From assembly GCA_032249575.1 (NCBI GenBank), contig JAVVHL010000069.1, forward strand, positions 1-6,464: a DNA stretch of 6,464 nucleotides, in the 5' to 3' direction. Under the pieces are notes generated by a model, which saw nothing but the letters and a program-made list of their open reading frames with translations, did no database searches and was not told the origin of the DNA. Origin of the DNA: Calditenuis sp032249575. Lineage in GTDB: Archaea > Thermoproteota > Nitrososphaeria_A > Caldarchaeales > Calditenuaceae. A program made the position numbers and the translations under genes. Below, piece by piece: positions 6,459 through 6,464 of the stretch (its first letter is position 1; each line of letters begins with the position of its first letter).

Positions 6459-6464
6459 CACTTA

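Noticed and set aside
1..6464. Mobile elements, CRISPR arrays or signs of recent gene transfer
   Set aside because: I see no transposase, long inverted or direct repeats, spaced repeats or clear break in base composition.

Overview
The window is about 57% G+C by eye and nearly all coding. Every gene I can support lies on the minus strand, so transcription runs from right to left. Several features point to an archaeon, probably a thermophile of the Thermoproteota/Caldarchaeales ('Aigarchaeota') type. The leftmost gene encodes an Rpn11-like JAMM isopeptidase and has a TATA-like promoter with almost no leader. The other genes have strong GGAGGTGA ribosome-binding sites placed inside the end of the preceding gene. 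TTG and GTG start codons are in use, and AGG is a common arginine codon. The lineage is an inference from these traits, not from a marker gene.

Positions 6458 down to 734 hold a compact four-gene operon for a membrane-bound, quinol-linked molybdopterin oxidoreductase facing the outside of the cell. In transcription order it encodes (1) a Tat-exported ferredoxin-like subunit with sixteen cysteines for four [4Fe-4S] clusters (TtrB-like), (2) an NrfD/PsrC-type integral membrane quinol dehydrogenase (TtrC-like), (3) a 1146-residue catalytic subunit with its own Tat-like leader, a [4Fe-4S] motif and a candidate Cys ligand to Mo/W (TtrA-like), and (4) a TorD/DmsD-type assembly chaperone. The genes overlap by 1 and 11 bases or are 4 bases apart. 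Electrons should pass from membrane quinol through NrfD and the four clusters to the active site of the large subunit. Tetrathionate is the best substrate guess by family; selenate, arsenate and other sulfur oxyanions remain possible.

Positions 733 to 554 are an intergenic gap with no gene. It holds a few short inverted repeats and a TATA-like element that would serve the next gene.

Positions 553 to 1 hold the first 184 residues of an Rpn11-like JAMM metalloprotease, cut by the left edge. It has the full zinc motif (E24, H83, H85, S93, D96) and GWYHSHPG context of the proteasome-lid deubiquitinase. Related archaeal proteins occur in ubiquitin-like modifier clusters, best known from Caldiarchaeum subterraneum, so the sequence just beyond the left edge is the most interesting place to look next.
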